This document shows, piece by piece, positions 11,478 through 20,865 of a stretch of 63,714 nt of DNA. The DNA comes from Cladosporium sp. IMV 00045 (lineage: Eukaryota; Ascomycota; Dothideomycetes; Cladosporiales; Cladosporiaceae): assembly GCA_001931905.2 (NCBI GenBank), contig MSJI02000014.1:1-63714 (forward strand), in the 5' to 3' direction. The notes below the pieces were generated by a model that made no database searches, had not been told where the DNA came from, and worked only from the letters and a program-made list of their open reading frames with translations. The first letter of the stretch is position 1. The number at the start of each line of letters is the position of its first letter. The position numbers were made by a program, and so were the translations under genes.

Positions 11478-13061
11478 TTACAGGTCAAACTCCCCCTCAA
11501 ACCCCCCATTTACAAGAATCCCAGCCAGCATGCTCCGCGCTTGCGGCATTTTCTTCGCCACGATCTCCTTGTACGGCCGCTCCTTGGCGGCCGCCAACCC
11601 ATTGAAACACGCAAAAACTCCGCAATCGCTCATATTACTCTGCATGGAGGAGCGATTGCGCTTGAGTTCCGTCCACTCGTTTGCGCGGTAGAGGTCTCCC
11701 AGCTCTGATTTGACGAGCTCGCGGGCGATTGCGAAGACGCGCTTGCCGTCCCCGCCCAGGCTGTCGAGGTATTCGAAGCTGCGGTCTGTGCCGTTGATGA
11801 TGAGCAGCGTCCAGTGGGCGCCGGTGTTGATGGGGAGGAAGAGGCGCTCGCACTTGAGGAGGTTGGCGCCGCCGATGCCAGCGCGTTTGGTCCAGCGCTT
11901 TAAGCTGCTGGGGCCTTCTTTGCTGCTGGCTTTGGCCCACCAGCCGGTGTTGAGCATGGAGAAGGCGGGGACGTTGCCTTCTTTCTTGACGTAGCCGGTT
12001 TGGCGGTTTTTGGCTTCCAGGATGGCGTGGTACCAGGCGTTGACGGCGTCGTCATCTAGCCAGCTCTTGGTGCCGTCGGCGGTGGAGATGATGCGGTCGA
12101 TGGAGAGTTTCTGGATGGGGAATGGGCCGACTCTGGCAATCTCTTCTCTGTCGCTCTCGGCGCGGATTACTTGGTTGAATAGGTCGTCGCGGACGAGTTC
12201 TGGTAGGTCGACGATGATTTCTTGAGCGCGCGCGGCTGCTTCGGCTTCTGCGAGGAGGCGCTGGTATTCGAGCTCCTCTTCGATGCGCGCGGCTTCTTGC
12301 GCGGCTTGTTCTGCGGCAAGCTTCTCTGCCGCCTCTCTTTCTGCTGCTTCTCTTGCAGCTTTTTCTTCGGCGGCTTTCTGTGCCGCTTTCTGTGCGAAGC
12401 TTCCGCCTTGTGCTCTGTGGGCCTTGCTTATGAGGCCATTGATTTGGATGTCTCTCAGTGGAGATCTCTTGCTCTTGCTCTTGATGGGAGAGTCTGGCGG
12501 GTAGATGAGGAATTCTCCCTGATTGCAACGCGGGCCTTCGGACTGGCCTTCCACGAAGTATGATTTGTACCATTTATTGCGTTGGACAGTGGGTCTTGCA
12601 GGTTTCTTCTTGGGTGACAGTAGGGGCTTTCTGAATGAGGTGGGTAGCGAGTTGCGATGTGGCGGAGCGTCGAGCATCATGTCGTGATCTTGCTCGCGTG
12701 GACGAAGGTGTTGAGAAGAGTTGCGCGGCGTCGCGTCAACTGCGCGACGCTTGCGGCCGCTGTAGTCGGTAGGCACGGCATCGATGTGCGTCGGTAGTAC
12801 GTCAGGGTTTTGCTGCAGGGCAACGGGTTCCTCTCTTCTAAAAAGGGCGACGAAGCGGCCGAAGACATCGACGCTGCAGTTCCAGATAGATTGGGGGATA
12901 GAGGTGATCATGGCGAGGATGCGACGTGGAGGGTGGTTCTCGGGCACATTGGGTTGGCGCAGATCTTCGAGGTCGGCGCTGCGTTTGCGACCGCGCTGGG
13001 TGGTGAGAGTGGTGGGATTGGCGGGAAGACGTGGAGTTTGCTGGTGATATTGCGAGGCCAT
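11478..13061 (-). CDS. Ulp1-type SUMO protease (C48 family), copy A
   Basis: Single-exon 527-aa protein. Residues 1-190 are disordered and basic. About 200-290 is a Lys/Glu/Ala coiled coil (AAQKAAEEKAAREAAEREAA). From about 320 to the end is the C48 cysteine protease fold, with all catalytic residues in order: His416 (GAHWTLL), Asp433 (EYLDSLGG), Gln474 (SSMQSNMSD) and Cys480 (SDCGVFAC). Such enzymes mature SUMO or remove it from targets, usually at the nucleus or nuclear pore. The N-terminal Ala-rich coil and divergent N-terminus mean it is a Ulp1-like paralogue rather than certainly the main Ulp1. Its start lies 876 bp from the start of the divergent gene at 13,938. Frame and active site are intact in copy B. 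Confidence 0.88.
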   Translation of the reverse strand: MASQYHQQTPRLPANPTTLTTQRGRKRSADLEDLRQPNVPENHPPRRILAMITSIPQSIWNCSVDVFGRFVALFRREEPVALQQNPDVLPTHIDAVPTDYSGRKRRAVDATPRNSSQHLRPREQDHDMMLDAPPHRNSLPTSFRKPLLSPKKKPARPTVQRNKWYKSYFVEGQSEGPRCNQGEFLIYPPDSPIKSKSKRSPLRDIQINGLISKAHRAQGGSFAQKAAQKAAEEKAAREAAEREAAEKLAAEQAAQEAARIEEELEYQRLLAEAEAAARAQEIIVDLPELVRDDLFNQVIRAESDREEIARVGPFPIQKLSIDRIISTADGTKSWLDDDAVNAWYHAILEAKNRQTGYVKKEGNVPAFSMLNTGWWAKASSKEGPSSLKRWTKRAGIGGANLLKCERLFLPINTGAHWTLLIINGTDRSFEYLDSLGGDGKRVFAIARELVKSELGDLYRANEWTELKRNRSSMQSNMSDCGVFACFNGLAAAKERPYKEIVAKKMPQARSMLAGILVNGGFEGEFDL

Positions 13062-13937
13062 TAATGGCTGCGTGTGGAGTGATGATCTTCTTGTTGGTGA
13101 TGCGTGTGTCTGTGTGTGATGCGTCGTATGGTGATAGTAAGTGTTGTGTGTTGTGGTGTGAGTGGATGGTAAGTAAGTGTGTGTTGTGGAAGTGCTTGTT
13201 GTGTGTGTGTGTGGATGTGATTGTTGATCGAGTGTGGGATGTTTCGCTGGCCAGAATTATCATTGGAGCGCGGGACGCGAACTGGAGGAGAGGCAGCTCT
13301 CGAGAAGGAAGGAACCACCTAGAGCTTCTCGCCTGCGGGATGACGCTTGCGGCAACTGTGGCGGCCCGCTTCCCGCGTTGATCCCCGCAGAGCCCTGGAA
13401 GAGGTGTGGAGGGTAAATCTAGGAGGGTAAGAGTGTATATCACCTGCATGCTTTTGTTTATCTGCCATTGGCATGTATAATCAATGTTGACGACTGAATG
13501 TGTGTTTCTTGCTTATCGTGTCAAATGCGAGTAGCCTCGTATAAACTAAGAGGTTAATCGATCAACCATTGCACTTAACAAGCGATCGATCAATCAACCA
13601 ATCAATCATCTCTTCAAGTCCGTGCATGACTAGCCCATTCCTTGCCTCTCACATGCTGCAACACAAAGGAAGAACATCAACGAACAGCCCAATCCGGTCA
13701 TGACATTCACAAGCCTCGCTCTCAGGCGCCGCATCAAGAGGTGAATCTCTGAGTCTCTCGCATTCTTTTCACAAACATGAAACCCCCACCTATGGTTGAT
13801 CAGCGCAAGACGACTGCTTGAAACACGGTCCTACAGCTAGCCAACTAGCCGGCAGCATAAACATAACGGTCCCCTGTCGCAACCCTTGCACCGCACGTTC
13901 CTCAGCGCTGCCTGTCGCGCAGCATCCTGCTCCAAAC
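13062..13937. promoter_or_regulatory. Divergent promoter region, copy A
   Basis: Intergenic region between the SUMO protease (minus) and the acidic protein (plus). It contains an impure GT-rich tract (about 13,140-13,215) and ATCAATC-type direct repeats near 13,575-13,605. In copy B the GT tract is a pure (TG)n, so the tract is not coding in either copy. Confidence 0.5.
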
Positions 13938-15344
13938 ATGCCTTTCTTCAAGCGCATCTCAGACACTTTCTGGTCCTATCTCTCCCCTCAAAAGCCTCCC
14001 GCTGGTGCTCAACAACAATCACCTTCAGCTCCCAATACCGCCCCGCCAGTCTTCAAGCGACCTGCTCGACCCGCTCACCCTGGCTCGCTCAGACAACTCA
14101 AACGGGTCTCCAAGAGGAGTATGAGTCCCAACTCTCGTGTCGACAGCTGGCGTGCTACTGGCTCGCCTAGCCCGAGCGGCACGAAACGGACTACCGAACT
14201 GAACAATAGTAACACTGGAAGTCGCAAGATGCGCAAGCTGGACGACGGGAGGGGTCTCAGGGAAGAGGTGGCACGTTTCGCGGACGAGGAGGAGTCAGAG
14301 GAGTCCGACGAGTCTGAAGAGCTCTCCGACGGCGATGCGGTCATGCGCGACGACGACGGCTTGTCTAGCATGCTCTCCAACGTCCGCGTCGAAGCCACGC
14401 CAACCCGCGACGACTTCCTAGACGAGTACGACTCCGAGGTGGACGTAGACAACACCGAAGTGCTAGACGATGGCGACTACCACCTCACACCGCACCGGCG
14501 CAGAATCGCACCACTGCCGGAAGAGCAAGAATCCTTCGGCGTCAGCAGTGCCGAAATGCGCGCCGCCGGCTGGGACGACGACTACATCACGCTCGTGCAG
14601 AAGATCAAACTCCGCGGCCACGAGCCCCTAATGCCACAACGCTGGCGCTTCAGCCTACGCTCCATGCCCGACGCCCTCTTCTCCGCCACCGACGACGCTT
14701 TCATCAGCAGCATCCGCAACGAGCACTTTCGGGCCGAAAAAGCGCTCGAGAAACTCCTCGACCTCGGCGCCCAAGTCCGCGACAGCATCGCCGTCCCCAC
14801 CTCCCAAACCCGCCCCGAAACCCTCGTCCGCCGCGCCATCGAAGCCTACCAAAAATGGGCCGTCCTCGACGCCGACTTCGACACCACCACGTCCCTCTCC
14901 CCACTCATCCTCGAAACCAAACCGGCCAACACCCCCGCGACCGAGATCCACACCAACGTCAACCGCAAACTCGCGCGTCTCGCGAACCGCTACCGCGCCG
15001 CTTTCCGCGTCATGCAATCGACCGAAACGTCCCCTCCCGGCTCGAGCGCCAGCACGCAGTACTCCTACCCCGTGCCGACGCTGTACGCTCTCGTGGCTTC
15101 GCAGGCGCTGATAGCAATTATGGCGTATCGACCCGACGAGGCGGAGCCGGACGCCAAGGCCGTGGCTTTCTTCGATATGAGCGATGCGAATTACGATGTG
15201 TGGAATTCGCTCGCGTTGGCGATTCTGGTTTGTCATGTGAGGGATGTTATGCTTACGGTTGCGGAGGATACGGGGTTGGGTGTGAGGGTTGGTGGGAGTG
15301 GTGGTGGTGGGGGAGAGGGGAGGGGGGTTGATCCGGATTTGTAG
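13938..15344 (+). CDS. Unrecognised acidic fungal protein, 468 aa, copy A
   Basis: The ATG at 13,938 (MPFFKRISDTFWSYLSP) is preferred because it matches the start in copy B; the frame is open upstream to 13,818 but that extension has no counterpart. Layout: basic, Ser/Pro-rich N-terminus (PVFKRPARP, KRSMSPNSRVDSWRATGSPS); a Glu/Asp/Ser stretch (DEEESEESDESEELSD); a folded region from about residue 190 (SAEMRAAGWDDDYITLVQKI, WRFSLRSMP, HFRAEKALEKLLDLG); and a helical C-terminal region (TLYALVASQALIAIMAY, YDVWNSLALAILVCHVRDVMLT). A Gly-rich tail follows. I do not recognise it. The MPFF..ISDTFWSYLSP start followed by basic and acidic linkers suggests a nuclear protein; this is inference. Confidence 0.82.
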   Translation: MPFFKRISDTFWSYLSPQKPPAGAQQQSPSAPNTAPPVFKRPARPAHPGSLRQLKRVSKRSMSPNSRVDSWRATGSPSPSGTKRTTELNNSNTGSRKMRKLDDGRGLREEVARFADEEESEESDESEELSDGDAVMRDDDGLSSMLSNVRVEATPTRDDFLDEYDSEVDVDNTEVLDDGDYHLTPHRRRIAPLPEEQESFGVSSAEMRAAGWDDDYITLVQKIKLRGHEPLMPQRWRFSLRSMPDALFSATDDAFISSIRNEHFRAEKALEKLLDLGAQVRDSIAVPTSQTRPETLVRRAIEAYQKWAVLDADFDTTTSLSPLILETKPANTPATEIHTNVNRKLARLANRYRAAFRVMQSTETSPPGSSASTQYSYPVPTLYALVASQALIAIMAYRPDEAEPDAKAVAFFDMSDANYDVWNSLALAILVCHVRDVMLTVAEDTGLGVRVGGSGGGGGEGRGVDPDL

Positions 15345-17977
15345 GGAGGGCGAGGGGTGGTGAGGTTTATCGTTGCCATGTTCTTTTACACCGCTGCTGC
15401 TGCGTGGATGGCTATGTTCTGGCCTTGAATTTTCTTTTGTTTTTGTGCTTTGTTCGCTTTGCACGCTTTGTTATATACCCCCATTCCCCGGAGAAATGTT
15501 TAGAAGAAGGCGAGTTTGCTAGGGTGTTCAGATATCAGAACATCCACCAATTTTACTATTATTCACCAAGCTCGAAACGCACATCGTCGTCTTATCCAAT
15601 GCTGAGATGTCAACTCCTACGAGACCAATGCTCCTCGCCCACCCTCAAGATGCCGCGGTCAAAGATCAAAGATCAAAGATCGGGAGAGAGAGCAGGCAAT
15701 AATAAATCAATCACGTTCAACCACCTACCTGCTCAAACCGCAGGGATTGTACGATGCCTTCTTTCTACAAACACAACGAAGAAGACAACGATGATTTGGG
15801 GTCTCCATCGTCTCTCTGCTCAAAACCCATTCTGGGATAAAAGGAAATTATCGCTGAAGTCAAACAGCCCCATTTCTCCGATCTTTCACATGTCAAAATA
15901 TCTCCACATCTGACTGAACTGATGGTGTGGCGTTGTACCGAGCTCCGATGTTCCGAAGACTGCGATCAGCGAAGGGCTTGGAGCGACCATCGTTGATTCT
16001 CCGTGGCTCGAAGCCGTGTGAAGCTCTTGACTGCTATTCTGGATCTCGGGAAATAAGAGCGGGACGAAGGACTGCATTAGCACTATTGCCGACCAGACGA
16101 CGAGAAACATGAATGAATGCCTTCGTCGCCTCCTCACGTGTAGCTACCCTGTGTCTGTGCCTCCAATTATGGCGACTGTACAGCCTTGCAGTAGCTCTAC
16201 CTCCCAACTCAGCCTTGCGTCCCGAGCCTCTCGCGTTTTCCTCTTCTTCCCTCTCTGCTGTTTGCCAATCCTCGCAGATCCGCTTGACCCGGTCCCTGTC
16301 GATTTCGCCACAGTTCACCTTGCTGCTGCTGCTGCTGCGGCTTGCTGCTTGTGGCAGGTACTGTCTGTCGCGTTAGATTTGGATTTCTCCCGCCGCATTT
16401 CGTGTGACAGAATGCAAATTGTGAGGATTATGTCGGCATGTCGTGCGTCTGTTTTGTCATCATCTCACGACATCTTCAACAAAATTCGCCAGTAGCAAAG
16501 TCAATGTGTGTGTAATTCCTTGCCGGACCTCGACGACGACGATCTCCAACACTGGCTCGTCGTCATCGGTTTCTCCCCCGGACCCAAGCAGCGAAAGTGG
16601 TGAGAAAAAAGAGAGATCTCCACTCGCCTTACGTCCCACACGAGTCCGTCCTCTCTTCTGCCCAGCCTTTCCAAGCCGGCCCGTTTGGATAGGCGTCTCC
16701 GCCTTTGGGGAGAGTGGAGCTGGTGGTCCCGTGCCTTGATGTTGGAGAGATGGAAACAGTTGAGAAGGGAGAGTTGAGAGCGTAGGATGTAGTGGCGGAG
16801 AGAAAATGAATGACGGAAATAGAGAGCAGAACTAAAGGCTCTTGCTTTTGCCTGGCTTCTCCCGCTTCATCAATCTTGCCGTGAGGCGAAAGACGGCCTT
16901 TACGTTGGCTTCATTGGTCGTCCCGTCCTTTTCGTCTCTGCCGCTTCTCTTGGTCTTCACTAGAAGTCTTTTTTCTATTTGTGCCACATACTCCATACTC
17001 ATCTCTCTATCATCCGCCTCTACCTTGAATATTCTACTTTATCGTCGAGAAATCAACGTTGAGATTGCCCTCGGTCTCTCACGGTCTAATATCGAAATCG
17101 CCGTCATTGGCCGGGTAGAGTTGGTCTTCGATCCAGCAAGAGATCCACACAAGACCGTTGCGCCCCAGTCGCCGCCAGTCGCTTCGCCTGGCCTGCGCTG
17201 CTGCTGCTTGTGCACGCGCGCTTGAGAGAGCTGGGAAAGCCGAGCGACAGAGTGCTGATCTGGGGAAGTCCTCTTGGTCCTTGGTCTCTGGTCTGGTTGC
17301 TTGCTCCTCGCTATCTCCCTCTCGACTGCAACTACCACTGTCACTTGGACAAAACACCGCCACCACCAGAGCGAACGAGAGCGCCACATTGAAGGATATC
17401 TGCAAAGAGGGAGACCGCCACTGAGCGCTGGATAATAGTATTTGGAACTTTCATCTTACCTGGACAAACATACTTCGTATACACAGCCACGCAAGCCTGC
17501 CCGTGGTCGAGATCTTGGAAAGCAGCAACCCCCAAATAACCCTCACTGCTTCCGGAGCTGTCCTTCCGACGGCCACACTGCACTTGCTTGCTTGCTTGCT
17601 GTGCTGTCACGACAACACCTCGCATTGCCAATTGAGACTCTACTCGAAGCATCTTGAATCTTAGGACACCAACGTTATCTTCACCATCGCATACGCTGTC
17701 GTTATCTTACATTGCGCTCGTCCGGAAAACGCACATACCGTCTATTCATACGCTTTATCACCAATCTTACGGCCAAACGAGCAAGCCGGATCACGCAGCA
17801 TTAAAGTCGCAACATCTCTCCGGCATTGAAATAGGGACTGTTGGAATACTACCTCACTCGTGAAGAAGAGGTGGCACCGAGTTGACGAAGAAACTGCCCC
17901 TCATAACAACATACTTGGCCGCCCAGCGGCAACACAACTCGTAGCATTGGAGCGGGCAGAGTTATCAGAACAGAAAG
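15345..17977. other. Long leader/promoter region upstream of the UBL3-like gene, copy A
   Basis: About 2.6 kb. Open frames here are frameshifted or lose their start in copy B, so I call none of them genes. Much of 16,500-17,970 is nevertheless well conserved between copies, which fits a long transcribed leader. A short conserved frame at 16,514-16,603 is reported under findings. The part 15,500-16,100 is among the most divergent stretches of the duplication. Confidence 0.5.
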
Positions 17978-18921
17978 ATGGCATCGAGCAGGGAAGAACA
18001 CAACGCGGCGGTCGCAAACCCCCCAGTGGAAGCGCAAGCCATCGCCGGCGCTTCGGCAAGTGATGAGCAGGACTCCACCGCCAACCAAAGTAAAGCCGTC
18101 GAGATGAATGACTTGAAGACTTCATCCGCCGACACAGGCGCAGGCGCCGGCCTTTTCACCCCTGAAGGGACTCCCTCAGCAGCAGCACCATCAGCATCGC
18201 AACCCTCCTCATCCGACCCCAAACCCACAGAAAGCGATCCCAAATCCGCATCAGAGCAGCATCCCAAATCCCCAGAACAACCACAACAACTACAACCACA
18301 ACAACAACCAACCCACTCCGACCTCAGCCGCAGCCAAACGGCCGAACTCGCCCTCGGGCCCGACGGCGAGCCCGCGCCCGCCACCGACCCCTCCGTGCCC
18401 GCCCTGCGCATCACCCTCATGCTCACGACCGGCGCGCGCCACGCCTACACCATCTCGCAAAAATACCTGACGTCGCGCAAAGTCACGGCCGTCGACGCGA
18501 GCGGCAACTTCGACCCCCGCGAGATGAGCGGGTACAAGCTCAAAGAGCTCATCTGGACGGACTGGCGGTCGGAGTGGGAGGCGAGGCCGCGGGATCCGAG
18601 CAGTATTCGTCTGATTATCATGGGGAGGATGATTGATGATAAGGTGGCGCTCAAAGGTATGTTTCCGTCTTGTCTCGTCTTGAGGAGCAACTCGCGTAGC
18701 CTTGCAAGGTCTTTTTTGTTCATATTTACTGACTTTTCTTTCCGATGATAGACCTCCCATTCGCCCTCCCCTCGACGAACGTCGTACACATGACCATCAA
18801 ACCCGCGGACTTGCTCGACGACGAAGCCGAGGGAGGCGCCAAATCCGGTGGCAAGGGTTCGATACGCGCAAATAACTCGGGCGAGGAAGGAGGCGCGGGT
18901 TGTAGGTGTGTGATTTTGTAG
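17978..18921 (+). CDS. Prenylated membrane-anchored ubiquitin-fold protein (UBL3-like), copy A
   Basis: Exons 17,978-18,656 and 18,752-18,921, with a 95-bp intron ending GATAG; 282 aa. Residues 1-140 are disordered, rich in Ser, Pro, Gln and Ala. Residues about 142-258 form the ubiquitin-like domain (LRITLMLTTGARHAYTISQ, GYKLKELIW, IRLIIMGRMIDDKVALKDLP, VVHMTIKP). The C-terminus is GCRCVIL: a CaaX box with Leu last, predicting geranylgeranylation, and a second Cys two residues upstream that could be palmitoylated. This layout is that of UBL3/MUB proteins, which tether to membranes instead of conjugating and lack a terminal Gly-Gly. Splicing is required to reach the CaaX box. Confidence 0.87.
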
Positions 18922-19717
18922 ATTTGGAAGGGCATTATCTGGAATTTCTATTTACTGGTCTTTTCTTTTTTCTTTCCCCCTGTTGTCTCTCTGTGTCTAT
19001 CTCTCATGTTTTCTTATGGACTTTTGTCCCTCCCTTGTTTGTACCGTTTGTTTTGTCCCGGCAAGAAAGTCGGAGGGATACTAGCAATGAGAACGGTGAA
19101 GGCGTTTTTTGAGCACAGTCGATGAAGGCTTGGTCTTGATTTGGTTTCATTGGGAATCAGTTCCATGGGCGTTTGGTCGTGGAAAGGTGCCGTGGGATGT
19201 GCTGCTTCATCACTTCCAGGTTTTTCTTGGGTTGATTGTCATCGTCATCATTAGTTCCACTACAGCAAATGAGAGGAAGGTGGGAGTCTGGACGAGTTCT
19301 CCTCATTTCATCCATCATGGAGAAGTACATGTTATCTTTGATATAAGTACGACGAAGATATTCCCGAGGTTAGGAAGGGCGCTTTCGCGTTTCTAGCAAG
19401 TGTGGTGCTTCGTTGGCTGTTTCTATGTGATACTCACAAGCTAAGGTACTGTTTCTTTTTCAAGGGGATCCGTTGGGCTGGGACAGCTAAGGTCTTCGAA
19501 CAGATTGTGTGCATCGCCTTCTTTCTGTGGGAGTATTCTTACGAGAATAGAGCTGCGGTGTAGCGTTTATCCCATTGTTCATGCTATTTCCTCCTTTCTA
19601 GACGCTCTGCAATCGTTTCGAATACTGATACAGCCAACTTCCTCATCTCATCCATAACCTCCCCTCAGCCCCCAAGAAAAGCCCGTTCCCCATCAACCCC
19701 TCATCTCGAAAAAAAAT
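18922..19717. other. Convergent intergenic region, copy A
   Basis: Lies between the 3' ends of the UBL3-like gene (plus) and UMP1 (minus) and holds both 3' UTRs. Short frames are not conserved with copy B. Nothing else seen. Confidence 0.5.
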
Positions 19718-20259
19718 CTAACCCTCCATCTTAACCCTCCTCTCCATCTCCGCATGAAACTCCCCACCCCCACTGCGTCCCAACCCCATCTCGCCACCCT
19801 TATAGACATCCTCCCAATCGATCTCCGCATCCCTCCCCTCCAGCACCTGCCTGTGCAACTCCGCGCTGCCCTCGCCCAGAACCGAGGGTCTCCACTCCCC
19901 GTTCTTGACGAGCGCCAATTCCATGCCGCGGCGCACGGGCTCTGCGATGCCGAACTGCCGGCGCAGAAGGCTCATTTTGAGGCTGTCTTGTTGCTGTTTC
20001 CAGGCGGACAGGCGCGCTTCGAGAGGGTGGGAGGAGGATGTTTGGGGTGCTCTGGGGTTGGCGGGCGCGGGCGCGCTGAGGTTCAGGTTGTGGCGGAGGG
20101 TGTCGTGCACGCCGGGGGCGGAGGGGGCGCCGGCGCTGGCGGGAGTGAGGGTTGTGGTGTTGCTTTGGGGCACGATGCGGAGGGACTGTGGGAGAGAGAG
20201 GGTTAGTTGGGTTCTTTTTGTGATGGTGAGGTGGTGGGTTGGTTGTGTGAACGTACCAT
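19718..20259 (-). CDS. UMP1: Proteasome maturation factor Ump1, copy A
   Basis: Short-lived chaperone of 20S proteasome assembly, enclosed in and degraded by the new proteasome. Exon 1 is the initiator codon alone (20,259-20,257); a 71-bp intron (20,256-20,186, GTACGT...CACAG) precedes exon 2 (20,185-19,718). Product of 156 aa starting MSLRIVPQSN. Family landmarks are present: SAPGVHDTLRHNL, HPLEARLSAWKQQQDSLKM, the FGIAEPVRRGMEL core, GEWRP and EIDWEDVY. Without splicing the frame would run back into leader sequence and give a false 259-residue protein. The ATG-only exon is identical in layout in copy B. The head-on neighbour is the UBL3-like gene. Confidence 0.93.
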
Positions 20260-20865
20260 GGTGGTGGTTTGGTGTGGCTAGACGGTAGCCTGTTGGGGTG
20301 TTTTTGGTTGATTGTTTCTTGATGGAGGTTTTGGTTTGCTGAGCTGAATTCCCACGATTTGAGGGTCTGTTGGTTTGATGGCTGTTTTGGTAGTGGAGTG
20401 TTGATGATGTGGTTGTCTTGTGAGCTTGCTCCAGGTACATGTACTGATCGATGCGCGCGTTCACAGCAGGCAGCTTGGATGACGAACGGCCAATCAACCT
20501 TCGGATGGTCCCGCTGCGGGCGTTTCACTTCACTTCACTTCACTTCACTTCCTGTCACTTCACTTCTGATATCTGTGATTTGATTTTTCGGCATTTTTGC
20601 ATACATTTATTAATCGTTGACTCATGTCCTAGTGTAAGCTCCATACTTCAATGAGCCTGACGCCTTCTAACCACCCAATTTCCCATGATTTCGTAGCTCT
20701 GATTATCGCTAATGTAGAGGGTGTAGCTGTTTCTCCAACCGATGACAATCAAGCAAAAGTCCAAACAAACGCCAGCTCAATCCTTTTTATCCTGTCTCAA
20801 GCTCCCCATGCAATGCCTCTCCGCTCATCTGAAGACTTTTGGCTAGTCGTACAGTATCAGCTCTC
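20260..20865. promoter_or_regulatory. UMP1 promoter region with CCAAT and TTCAC repeat, copy A
   Basis: Holds the UMP1 promoter and the 3' end of the zinc-module gene. A CCAAT box lies at 20,490-20,494. It is followed by a TTCAC pentanucleotide run (20,524-20,565, five perfect units then an interrupted pair). Both are present in copy B with a different repeat number. Confidence 0.5.

Noticed and set aside
17079..17405. Possible small secreted protein on the minus strand (MQISFNVALSFALVVAVF...)
   Set aside because: In copy B the start codon is lost and a frameshift follows after about 30 codons, so it is not a conserved gene.
19800..20528. 242- and 259-codon frames over UMP1
   Set aside because: One is out of frame with Ump1; the other reads through the first intron and leader. 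The spliced 156-aa product has the correct family start.
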